Shown: positions 41,204-50,420 of the stretch, one piece after another | Layout of the letters: each line of letters begins with the position of its first letter | Numbering within the stretch: position 1 is the first letter of the stretch | Source: BOG-908 sp964244615 | GTDB taxonomy: Bacteria > Pseudomonadota > Alphaproteobacteria > Acetobacterales > Acetobacteraceae | Assembly: GCA_964244615.1 (NCBI GenBank) | Contig: CAXTJP010000012.1 | Span: forward strand, 1-51,956 | Length of the DNA stretch: 51,956 nt | Direction of reading: 5' to 3' | Program-made: the position numbers and the translations under genes | Notes under the pieces: model-generated | The model's input: the letters and a program-made list of their open reading frames with translations, nothing else | Database searches by the model: none | What the model was told of the DNA's origin: nothing

Positions 41204-41551
41204 TTACTGGACCTTCTTGGGGTCCTTCGGCGCGGCACCCATGCCGTTCTTCTCGAGAAAGGCGAACAGCCGCACCGCCATGCTGCTGGCCGCCGCGGGC
41301 GGGATGACCAGCCGGCTGACCACGACCTTCTTCAGCATGCCCGGCGTCTCGGCGTAGTCGTAGCGGGCCGAGACGAACGAGATCGAGATCATGCCCTGCA
41401 CCAGCGAGATCGCCTGCGCGTCGCTGGCGAACACTTCCGGCGCCAGCAGGTTCTCCACCAGCGGGATCTCCTTGACGGCGGCAACCGGGAGCTCGGGCGG
41501 TCGGGCGACCTCCTCGGGCGGTGCTTCCCTGGCCTTCTTCTTGTCTCCCAA
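41204..41551 (-). CDS. Small hypothetical protein, DUF3467-like
   Basis: A 115-residue protein with a charged N-terminus (MGDKKKAREAPPEE), a central beta-rich part (VYA-like segment LLAPEVFASDAQAISLVQGMISISFVSARYDYAE) and a C-terminal helix (SSMAVRLFAFLEKNG). This resembles DUF3467 proteins, but I cannot confirm it from memory alone. No catalytic motif. It converges with the HWE kinase gene (16 bp) and is divergent from dapE; a short inverted repeat GTCGTTC/GAACGAC at 41574-41599 lies in its upstream region. Confidence 0.5.
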   Translation of the reverse strand: MGDKKKAREAPPEEVARPPELPVAAVKEIPLVENLLAPEVFASDAQAISLVQGMISISFVSARYDYAETPGMLKKVVVSRLVIPPAAASSMAVRLFAFLEKNGMGAAPKDPKKVQ

Positions 41552-41783
41552 TCGCGTTCTCCAGGCCTGCGGCGTCGTTCAGCCGTGATCAGGAACGACG
41601 GGACGGTGCCACCATGTCCATCGGCCAACGCGCCGGCAATGGTTTTCTGCGGCCGCGGCGAGGCTGCCCATGCGGCCATCCCGTCGCGAGCGCGACGCGC
41701 TTACCACCGTTGCCCCGGAATGCCGGCGCGGGCGGTGTCTGGTGGGGGGCGCGCGCGACCTGTAACAAGGGCCGGTGCGCCAC

Positions 41784-42893
41784 ATGGACCCGCTCCCCCT
41801 CGCCCGGGCGCTGCTGCGCTGCCCCTCCGTCACCCCCCACGATGCCGGCGCGCAGGCCATGCTGGCCGAGGTGCTGCGCGAGCTGGGCTTCACCGTGACG
41901 CCACTGCGGTTCGGCGACACCCCGAACCTGTTCGCGCGCGTGGGCGAAGCGGCCCCGCATCTCTGCTTTGCCGGCCACACCGACGTGGTGCCCGCGGGGC
42001 CCGGCTGGCGGCACGACCCGTTCGGGGCGGTGGTGGAGGACGGCGTGCTCTACGGCCGCGGCGCCTGCGACATGAAGGGGGCGATCGCCGCCTTCGTCGC
42101 CGCGGCGGCGCGGCACCTGGGCGCGGGGGCGCCGCGCGGCTCGATCAGCCTGCTGATCACCGGCGACGAGGAGGGGCCGGCCAACGACGGCACCGTGCGT
42201 GTGCTCGACTGGATGGCCGAGCACGGCCAGGTGCCGGATTTCTGCCTCGTGGGCGAACCCACCAACCCGTCCTGCCTTGGCGAGATGGTCAAGATCGGGC
42301 GGCGCGGCAGCCTGAACGCCGCCATCACCGTGCGCGGGGTGCAGGGCCACGCGGCCTACCCGCATCGCGCCGACAACCCGGTGCACCGGCTGGTGGCGGC
42401 GCTGGCCGAACTGACCAGGGCGACGCTCGATGAGGGCACCGCGCGGTTCGAGCCGTCCAGCCTGCAGGTGACCTCGGTCGATGTCGGCAACCCGGCCGCC
42501 AACGTCATCCCGGGGGAAGCCCGCGCCCGCCTTAACCTGCGGTTCAACGACCGTCACACCGGCGCCTCGCTCGCGGCCTGGCTGCGCGCGGTGCTCGCCC
42601 GGCACGCGGCCGCTTCGGATGTCGAGGTCACCATCGGCGGCGAGGCCTTCCTGGCGCCGGACTTCTTCGGCCGACGCCTGGCCGCGACCATCGGGCGCGT
42701 CACCGGCCGAACGCCCGCGCTCGACACCGGCGGCGGCACCTCGGACGCCCGCTTCATCGCGCGCCACGCGCCGGTGGCCGAGTTCGGGCTGGTCGGCGCC
42801 AGCATGCACCGCACGGACGAGTGCGTGACGGTGGCGGACCTGCAACTTCTGACCGATATCTACGAAGCACTGCTGCAGGACATGCTGCCATGA
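41784..42893 (+). CDS. dapE: Succinyl-diaminopimelate desuccinylase
   Basis: A zinc peptidase-fold hydrolase (369 residues) of the lysine/meso-diaminopimelate pathway that feeds peptidoglycan. Metal ligands and active site are visible: FAGHTDVVPAGPGW, YGRGACDMKGAIAAF and ITGDEEGPANDG, followed by the DapE-type CLVGEPTNPSCLGEMVKIGRRGS. The C-terminal HAPVAEFGLVGASMHRTDE carries the last ligand. ATG at 41784 is chosen over a GTG at 41775. Its stop overlaps the next start by 4 bp (ATGA). Confidence 0.96.
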   Translation: MDPLPLARALLRCPSVTPHDAGAQAMLAEVLRELGFTVTPLRFGDTPNLFARVGEAAPHLCFAGHTDVVPAGPGWRHDPFGAVVEDGVLYGRGACDMKGAIAAFVAAAARHLGAGAPRGSISLLITGDEEGPANDGTVRVLDWMAEHGQVPDFCLVGEPTNPSCLGEMVKIGRRGSLNAAITVRGVQGHAAYPHRADNPVHRLVAALAELTRATLDEGTARFEPSSLQVTSVDVGNPAANVIPGEARARLNLRFNDRHTGASLAAWLRAVLARHAAASDVEVTIGGEAFLAPDFFGRRLAATIGRVTGRTPALDTGGGTSDARFIARHAPVAEFGLVGASMHRTDECVTVADLQLLTDIYEALLQDMLP

Positions 42894-43543
42894 AGTTTCC
42901 CGGGCGACGGACCACGCCGCGCGCCGGCAGCCCGCCCCCCAACGGCCGCCTCGCCCTGGGCCTGCTGCTGATCGGCACCGGACGCCCGGCCGGCTTTGCG
43001 CAGTTCGGCGGCACGACCGAGGCGTTCCTGTCCAGCCTCGCGCCGCTGATGGCGATCCTGATCGTGATCGGCGGCGTCATCGCCTGGTCCGGCCGTCCGG
43101 CATCCGGGCTGATGATCCTGCTGACCGGCCTGTGCGACCTGCTGGCGCCGGCGGTGATCGCCGAGCTGTTCTGCCGGCTGTGGCAGCGCCAGCCGCAATG
43201 GGCGCTGTACGCCAACGTGCTGAACTGCGCACAGTGGCTGCTGCCGGCGGCACTCGTGCTGCTGCTGCCGCTGGCGAGCCTGGGCATGGCGCTCGGCCTC
43301 AGCCTGACCCAGGCCTCGCTGCTGACGATGGCGGCGTTCGGGCTCTACACGATGTGGTTCCACTGGTTCACCGCGCGCCACGTGCTGGCGCTGTCGGCCG
43401 GCCGCGCGCTGGTGGTCATGCTGTCGGTGGTGTTCGGCACCGCGCTGCTGCTGCAGGCGCCCGAGTTGCTGGCCGGCAAGAAGGCGACGAGCGGCCCGCT
43501 GGCGCCGCCGCCCGCCGGCAAGGTGGCCGGCAACCCGGTGTGA
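42890..43543 (+). CDS. Multi-pass membrane protein, unknown
   Basis: A 217-residue protein with about five hydrophobic segments, beginning after a basic Pro-rich start (MKFPGRRTTPRAGSPPP). Helices include LMAILIVIGGVIAWSG, LMILLTGLCDLLAPAVI, WLLPAALVLLLPLASLGMALGLSL and LVVMLSVVFGTALLLQ. I recognise no family. It is coupled to dapE (ATGA overlap) and to exonuclease III (GTGA overlap), so the three are one operon. Confidence 0.6.
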   Translation: MKFPGRRTTPRAGSPPPNGRLALGLLLIGTGRPAGFAQFGGTTEAFLSSLAPLMAILIVIGGVIAWSGRPASGLMILLTGLCDLLAPAVIAELFCRLWQRQPQWALYANVLNCAQWLLPAALVLLLPLASLGMALGLSLTQASLLTMAAFGLYTMWFHWFTARHVLALSAGRALVVMLSVVFGTALLLQAPELLAGKKATSGPLAPPPAGKVAGNPV

Positions 43544-44310
43544 GGCTGGCCACCTTCAACATCAACGGCGTCAACCGGCGGCTGCCCAACCTGCTCGCCT
43601 GGCTCGACGCGGAGCGGCCCGACATCGTCTGCCTTCAGGAACTCAAGGCGGAAGACGCGGCGTTCCCGGCCGGCCCCCTGCGCGAGGCCGGCTACCAGGC
43701 CGTGTGGCACGGCCAGCGCAGCTGGAACGGGGTGGCCATCCTGTCGCGCGGCGCCGAGCCGGTGCCGACGCGGCGCGGCCTGCCGGGCGATCCCGCAGAC
43801 GTGCAGGCCCGCTACATCGAGGCCGCGGTGCGCGGCGTGCTGGTCGGGTGCCTATACCTGCCCAACGGCAATCCGTGCCCCGGGCCGAAATTCACCTACA
43901 AGCTCGCCTGGTTCGAACGGCTGGCGGCACACGCGGCAACGCTGCTGGCGGCGGGCGTGCCAGCGGTGCTGGCCGGCGATTACAACGTGGTGCCGACGGA
44001 GTTCGACATCTACTCGTCACGCAGCTGGAAACGCAACGCGCTGCTGCAGCCGCAGAGCCGGGCGGCGTTCGGGCGGTTGCTGGACCAGGGCTGGACCGAC
44101 GCGCTGCGCCGCCTGCACCCGGACCGGCCGATGTTCACCTTCTGGGATTATTTCCGCGATCACTGGAAGCGGGATGCGGGGCTGCGGCTGGACCACATCC
44201 TGCTCAGCCGCTCGCTCCTGCCGCGCCTGCAAGACGCCGGCGTGGATCGAGACGTCCGCGCCCTGGACCAGGCCAGCGACCACGCTCCGGCCTGGGTGTC
44301 GCTGTCGTGA
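43540..44310 (+). CDS. xth: Exodeoxyribonuclease III (AP endonuclease)
   Basis: A 256-residue EEP nuclease that repairs abasic sites and trims 3' DNA ends. Conserved parts: MRLATFNINGVNRRLPNLLAWL, IVCLQELKAED, WNGVAILSRG, LAGDYNVVPTEFDIY, and the catalytic His in LDHILLSRSLLPR with the final DQASDHAPAWV. The start is GTG at 43540, overlapping the previous stop by 4 bp. Last gene of the dapE operon. Confidence 0.93.
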   Translation: MRLATFNINGVNRRLPNLLAWLDAERPDIVCLQELKAEDAAFPAGPLREAGYQAVWHGQRSWNGVAILSRGAEPVPTRRGLPGDPADVQARYIEAAVRGVLVGCLYLPNGNPCPGPKFTYKLAWFERLAAHAATLLAAGVPAVLAGDYNVVPTEFDIYSSRSWKRNALLQPQSRAAFGRLLDQGWTDALRRLHPDRPMFTFWDYFRDHWKRDAGLRLDHILLSRSLLPRLQDAGVDRDVRALDQASDHAPAWVSLS

Positions 44311-44429
44311 GTTCGGCGGCGTCGGCGGTGTCGGTCGACGAGGCGTTTGCGCAGGCAGGTGACGCTGCGGTAGAAGGCGCTCGCCAAAGGGCCGTGGGCG
44401 GCGCAGCCGGACGCCCCCGGTCCGGCCTT

Positions 44430-44501
44430 GCCGGGTTAGCACAGCGGTAGTGCAGCGGTTTTGTAAACCGAAGGTCGGGGGTTCAATCCCCTCACCCGGC
44501 A
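44430..44501 (+). tRNA. tRNA-Thr(TGT)
   Basis: Acceptor GCCGGGT/ACCCGGC, D-stem GCAC/GTGC, anticodon loop TTTGTAA (anticodon TGT at 44462-44464), T-arm GGGGG/CCCTC with TTCAATC. The first anticodon-stem pair is a G-A mismatch. CCA is not encoded: ACCG follows. The 3' end has no second copy nearby. Confidence 0.95.
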
Positions 44502-44611
44502 CCGCCTGCTTTACGACGCCGGTTCGGAGCTCATCGCAATATCATCTCGCTGTGATCTTTGTCCGCCCGTGCCACCGGCCGGCTCGACCGGGCCAAGGCC
44601 GCCGGATGCGA

Positions 44612-44641
44612 TTGGCGTCGCGAATTAGCCCACCATAGGCT
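44612..44641 (+). promoter_or_regulatory. Possible sigma-70 promoter
   Basis: TTGGCG (44612-44617), an 18-bp spacer and TAGGCT (44636-44641) lie 57 bp before the membrane protein gene at 44698. Fair match, unproven. Confidence 0.3.
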
Positions 44642-44697
44642 GGCGGTCATGGGTGTCCTGCGCTGGACTGGGCAGGCGTCGGTCAAGGGGAGAGTTC

Positions 44698-45309
44698 ATG
44701 CAACCGGACTTCCAGACCATCACGAAACAGGTTCTTTCCCTGGCCGAAGCCAAGCGGGCCGGCGGCTTGCGGTCGTGGGCGAGCTACCATGTGGTTCTGC
44801 CGCTGATCGGCCTGAGCGTCGTGTTCTATGGGGCTTCGGTGTTCGGGGGCGCCACGGAACCGTACCTCAAGGTGCTGGCCGTGGTCGGCGCGGCCGCAGC
44901 CTTCGGCCTCAGCTTCGTGCAGTGGCAGCTGGGCAGGGACGAGAGCACGTACGACAGCCTCTACGACCGGCTGAAGATCAGCAATGACAACCTCGATCGA
45001 TACTGGACCGACGTCCACGCCAACGATCCGGCGGAGCTGATCAATCACAGGCGCAACATGTACGTGTTCTCCGAGGTGGATAACCTGGAATACGTGCTCG
45101 GCAAGAAGCGGCTTCAGTATGCCGAGACCGTCATCGTCCGGCGGGCCGTGCAGCAGTTCTGGGGATTGTGCACCAGCAAGGACAAGTACGAGTGCCTGAT
45201 GTTCTGGCTCGGCGCCGACGAGACGACGCGCAGGGTCATGGGCTACGAAGCCGGAACCTGCGCGGCCGCCCGCTACATCGCCAGGCAGGCCAACGCCGTC
45301 GCACAATGA
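44698..45309 (+). CDS. Membrane-anchored hypothetical protein
   Basis: A 203-residue protein: a short N-terminal helix, two transmembrane segments (around VVLPLIGLSVVFYGASVF and LKVLAVVGAAAAFGLSFVQWQL) and a 120-residue cytoplasmic domain with many Tyr, Trp and Cys residues (RYWTDVHANDPAELINHRRN, then FWGLCTSKDKYECLMFWLG). I know no family. A ggggagag ribosome site precedes the ATG at 44698. Codon use is a little less GC-biased than the neighbours. It follows tRNA-Thr by about 200 bp, a common site for acquired genes, but no att repeat was found. Confidence 0.6.
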   Translation: MQPDFQTITKQVLSLAEAKRAGGLRSWASYHVVLPLIGLSVVFYGASVFGGATEPYLKVLAVVGAAAAFGLSFVQWQLGRDESTYDSLYDRLKISNDNLDRYWTDVHANDPAELINHRRNMYVFSEVDNLEYVLGKKRLQYAETVIVRRAVQQFWGLCTSKDKYECLMFWLGADETTRRVMGYEAGTCAAARYIARQANAVAQ

Positions 45310-45415
45310 CCCGCCGCCCGACTGGAACCTCGCCGCCTGGCCAAGCATTCTCGGCGGCGGCGGCCCCACATCCGCGTCGGGTCGGTCCAACCCGGCCGAC
45401 AAGGAGAGGAACACG

Positions 45416-45658
45416 ATGACGCTCCGGTGCATGCCTCTGCTTCTGGCGCTGCTTGGGCTGGCACAATGCGCGGGGGCCCCCAGGCCGTCGGCCGAGCAAC
45501 GGGCGGCCGCTGCCGACGACCTGAACCCGTCCGGCCGGCCCTATGACGGGCCGCCTGGCCTACGCTCGTCGTCCCCGCCTGCGGATTCCAGCTTCACGCC
45601 GCTCTATTGCCACCCGGAGCCGCCGGGCCAGGTCTGCACGCGGAACGCTCCGAAGTAG
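45416..45658 (+). CDS. Small lipoprotein, unknown
   Basis: An 80-residue predicted lipoprotein with a lipobox LGLAQC after a hydrophobic MPLLLALLG start. The mature part is Pro- and Ser-rich, with two further cysteines (YCHPEPPGQVCTR). An aaggagagg ribosome site lies before the ATG at 45416. No known family. Confidence 0.55.
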   Translation: MTLRCMPLLLALLGLAQCAGAPRPSAEQRAAAADDLNPSGRPYDGPPGLRSSSPPADSSFTPLYCHPEPPGQVCTRNAPK

Positions 45659-45762
45659 GTGCGCCGGCGCCAGCCGCATCGGGGCCGGGCCGTGTGCTTG
45701 GAAGCGGCGCGGGGATGCGCTAGGCCAGGAGGGCACATTCCAGCCCGGCGCGAGACCCAGCC

Positions 45763-46071
45763 ATGCCGCAGACCTCACCCCACGAATGGCTCCGGCCGAA
45801 GCTCAGCGCCCTGGTGGCCGAGGCGGAGGCAGCCGGCATCGCGCGCGACGTGTCCGTGGCGGTCATCACCGACCTGATCAACGGCCCGCTCGGTGCGCCG
45901 GAGCCGGCGCCGACCGGCGAGAACCCGAACCTCGACATCGGCGAGCCCCCCTCCGCAGCCAGCGCCGAATCCGGCACGCATGCGCCTCTGGCGGACGATC
46001 CGGGCGATGGCGGGGTGCGCAACCCCCTCGACCATGTCGGGCGGGGCGGCCGCTTCGGACGTCGGCTCTAG
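45763..46071 (+). CDS. Small acidic hypothetical protein
   Basis: A 102-residue protein starting MPQTSPHEWLRPKLSALVAEAEAAGIARDVSVAVITDLI, with a helical N-terminal half and a disordered Pro/Gly/Asp-rich C-terminus ending in RGGRFGRRL. No signal or membrane segment and no recognised domain. It converges with the NRAMP-type gene 31 bp away, with a weak hairpin at 46080-46096 between. Confidence 0.45.
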   Translation: MPQTSPHEWLRPKLSALVAEAEAAGIARDVSVAVITDLINGPLGAPEPAPTGENPNLDIGEPPSAASAESGTHAPLADDPGDGGVRNPLDHVGRGGRFGRRL

Positions 46072-46079
46072 ACCTTTTG

Positions 46080-46096
46080 GTCCGACGCGCGCGGAC
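46080..46096. terminator. Weak hairpin between convergent genes
   Basis: GTCCG/CGGAC with a 7-nt loop in the 31-bp gap. A t-rich ccttttggt lies just before it on the plus strand. Termination is uncertain. Confidence 0.25.
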
Positions 46097-46102
46097 ACTG
46101 TC

Positions 46103-47377
46103 TCAGAGCGTGAAGAAGCCGATGCTGGCCGCCACCATCACCGCAGTCGACAGCCAGCCGCCGACCTGCATGTGCCACGGCAAGGTCAGCCGGCCCATGA
46201 CCCGCCCGTTGCTGGCCAGCAGCATCAGGATCGCCATCAGCGGCGCCGCGAGCACGCCGTTGACCACGGCACTCCAGTAGAGTGCCCTGACCGGGTTGAG
46301 CGGCGTGTAGTTCAGCGCCACCCCGGCCAGGGTGGAGACCGCGATGGTCGCGTAGAACCACTTTGCCTGCAGCAGCCGGCTATCCAGGCCCTCGCGCCAT
46401 TTCAGCGCCTCGGCCAGCGCGTAGGCGCCGGAGCCGGCCAGCACCGGCACCGCCAGCAGCCCGGTGCCGATGATGCCGGCGGCGAAGATCGCGAAGGTGA
46501 AGGTGCCGGCGACCGGCCGCAGCGCCTCGGCCGCCTGCGACGAGGTCTCGATGCGCACGATCCCGCTCGCGTGCAGCGTGGCCGCGGTCGCGTAGATGAT
46601 GCAGAGTGCCACCAGGTTCGAGACCGCCATGCCGACGATCGTGTCGGTGCGTATGCGGCTGAACTGGTCGCGTGCCTTGTCGCGCGCGATGCAGAGCGGC
46701 GAGGCGCCACGGCGCCTTCGCTCCTCCACCTCCAGCGCCGACTGCCAGAAGAACAAATAGGGGCTGATGGTGGTGCCCAGCACCGCGACCAGCGCCATCG
46801 CATGGTCTGGGTCGAGCACGATGTGCGGCACCACGGTGGCGCGCAGCGCCTGACCCCAGGGGACGTGGGCGGTAAACACCACGGCGACGTAGGCGAACAG
46901 AGACAGGGTCAGCCATTTCAGGAAGCCGGCGTAGCGCGCGTAGCTGATGAACACCTCGGCCAACACGCAGGCGACGCCGAAGCCCAGCGTGTAGAGCCTG
47001 GTGTCGCCGCCCAGCAGCAGGCGCAGTGCCGCGCCCATGGCGCCGAGGTCCGCGCCGAGGTTGACGACGTTGGCGACCAGCAGCAGCAGCACCACGCCGC
47101 GCACCAGCCAGGGCGGATAATGCCGGCGCAGGTTATCCGCGATGCCGTGGCCGGTCACGCAGCCGATCCGGCCGCTGATCTCCTGGATCACGATCATGAA
47201 CGGCAGGCTGAACAGCATGGTCCAGGCCAGGCCGAAGCCGAACTGCGCGCCGACCTGGCTGTAGGTGGCGATGCCGCTCGGGTCGTCGTCGGCGGCCCCG
47301 GTGATCAGGCCCGGCCCCAGGCGGCGCATCAGGCTGGGCGGCGGGATCTCGGCAGCGTCGGCGATTGTCGGGCGCAT
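46103..47377 (-). CDS. NRAMP-family divalent metal transporter, atypical motifs
   Basis: A 424-residue protein with about eleven transmembrane segments and the NRAMP (LeuT) fold. The TM1 signature DPGN is DPSG here (AADDDPSGIATYSQVGAQFGF). In TM6 the manganese-binding MPHN is replaced: TTISPYLFFWQSALEVEE has ISP where Met-Pro-His is normal, so the soft Met ligand is gone. NRAMP relatives without this Met can take up magnesium or other hard ions, so a plain MntH label is unsafe. Start ATG 47377. Divergent from the ABC-F gene, 121 bp away. Confidence 0.82.
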   Translation of the reverse strand: MRPTIADAAEIPPPSLMRRLGPGLITGAADDDPSGIATYSQVGAQFGFGLAWTMLFSLPFMIVIQEISGRIGCVTGHGIADNLRRHYPPWLVRGVVLLLLVANVVNLGADLGAMGAALRLLLGGDTRLYTLGFGVACVLAEVFISYARYAGFLKWLTLSLFAYVAVVFTAHVPWGQALRATVVPHIVLDPDHAMALVAVLGTTISPYLFFWQSALEVEERRRRGASPLCIARDKARDQFSRIRTDTIVGMAVSNLVALCIIYATAATLHASGIVRIETSSQAAEALRPVAGTFTFAIFAAGIIGTGLLAVPVLAGSGAYALAEALKWREGLDSRLLQAKWFYATIAVSTLAGVALNYTPLNPVRALYWSAVVNGVLAAPLMAILMLLASNGRVMGRLTLPWHMQVGGWLSTAVMVAASIGFFTL

Positions 47378-47498
47378 GCTACCTCGTAAGCCGGGTGCGG
47401 CCAGACGGATCGTATACGGCCATGTCGAGCCGGGACACGATGGGCGCGCGCACGAGGACCGGCTTGCCATCGGCCAGCCGACGCCCGACAAGCCGCCT

Positions 47499-49289
<1,791 letters not shown>

Positions 49290-49323
49290 GATCTCCGCCC
49301 AGGTCAATCAAAAAGGAAACGCC

Positions 49324-50328
49324 ATGAACGCGCCGGTCAACCGCCGATGGACCCTGACGTCACGTCCGGAGGGTCTGCCAAAGCGCCAGGATTTTACCTT
49401 CGATACGCAGCCGGTGCCGGAACTGCAGGACGGGCAGGTGGTGGTGCGCACGCAGTACATATCGCTCGACCCGGCCATGCGCGGCTGGATGAACGATGCG
49501 AGAAGCTACATTGCCCCGGTCAAGCTCGGCGACGTCATGCGCGCGGCCGCGGTGGGCGAAATCGTCGCGTCCCGGCACCCCGATCTGGCCGAAGGCGACA
49601 GCGTGGTGGGCCTTTTCGGCATGCAGGACTACGCGGTGTCGGACGGGAGCGGGGTGCGCAAGGTGGATACCGGGCTGGCGCCGTTGCCGCTGTATCTGAG
49701 CGCGCTCGGCATGCCCGGCATGACGGCCTATTTCGGCCTGCTCGACGTGGGCGCGCCTGTCGCGGGACAGACCGTTGTGGTCTCCGCGGCATCGGGTGCC
49801 GTGGGCGCGCTGGTCGGCCAGATCGCGCGCATCCGTGGCTGCCGCGCGGTGGGCCTGGCGGGTGGTGCGGAGAAATGCGCCTACGTGCGCGACACGCTCG
49901 GCTTCGATGCTGCCATCGACTACAAGAACGAGGATGTCGGCGCCGCCCTGTCGCAACACTGTCCGAAAGGGATCGACGTCTATTTCGACAACGTCGGCGG
50001 CGCCATACTGGACGCGGCGCTGGCCCGCCTGGCCCGGCACGCCCGCGTGGTGATCTGCGGCGCCATCTCGCAATACAACAGCAGCGCGATGACCGGGCCG
50101 AAGAACTACATGTCGCTGCTGGTGCAGCACGCGCGCATGGAGGGTTTCGTGGTGTTCGACTACGCGCAACGTTACGACGAGGGCGCACAGGCGATGGCCG
50201 GCTGGCTGGCCGACGGGTCGCTGAAATCCAGGGAGGACGTCGTGGACGGTCTCGAGACGTTCCCCGAGACCCTGCTGAAGCTGTTCAGCGGACAGAACTT
50301 CGGCAAACTGATGATCAAGTCCAACTGA
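49324..50328 (+). CDS. NADP-dependent MDR oxidoreductase (CurA/leukotriene B4 reductase type)
   Basis: A 334-residue medium-chain dehydrogenase/reductase without zinc motifs. Visible: WTLTSRPEGLPKRQDFTF, VRTQYISLDPAMRGWMND, MTAYFGLLDVGAP, nucleotide-binding VVSAASGAVGALVGQIAR and IDVYFDNVGG, and CGAISQYNSS. It reduces enones or quinones with NADPH. An aaaaggaaa ribosome site precedes the ATG at 49324. It follows the ABC-F gene by 34 bp and ends next to repeat copy E. Confidence 0.92.
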   Translation: MNAPVNRRWTLTSRPEGLPKRQDFTFDTQPVPELQDGQVVVRTQYISLDPAMRGWMNDARSYIAPVKLGDVMRAAAVGEIVASRHPDLAEGDSVVGLFGMQDYAVSDGSGVRKVDTGLAPLPLYLSALGMPGMTAYFGLLDVGAPVAGQTVVVSAASGAVGALVGQIARIRGCRAVGLAGGAEKCAYVRDTLGFDAAIDYKNEDVGAALSQHCPKGIDVYFDNVGGAILDAALARLARHARVVICGAISQYNSSAMTGPKNYMSLLVQHARMEGFVVFDYAQRYDEGAQAMAGWLADGSLKSREDVVDGLETFPETLLKLFSGQNFGKLMIKSN

Positions 50329-50347
50329 CGTGAGGCAAGCGCGGTTC

Positions 50348-50411
50348 TCGGAAGCTCCGCGACAGCCCAACCGAGGTTTTTTGCCGCTTTTCAAGAAGCA
50401 GGCCTTGCCTC
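50348..50411. repeat. Dispersed intergenic repeat, copy E
   Basis: ggaagctccgcgacagccca is followed by a gaggttttttgccgctttt core with caagaagcaggccttgcct. It matches the right unit of copy B and copy A base for base over long stretches. The inverted repeat is less perfect here (gccgctttt/aagaagc). Again between convergent genes. Confidence 0.8.
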
Positions 50412-50420
50412 GCCTTTCTC

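Noticed and set aside
41574..41599. Inverted repeat GTCGTTC/GAACGAC upstream of dapE as a regulator site
   Set aside because: Only 7-bp arms, no regulator or second site nearby, so it could be chance.
44430..45400. A possible tRNA-Thr integration site for an island
   Set aside because: No copy of the tRNA 3' end is seen downstream, and no integrase or phage gene lies nearby.
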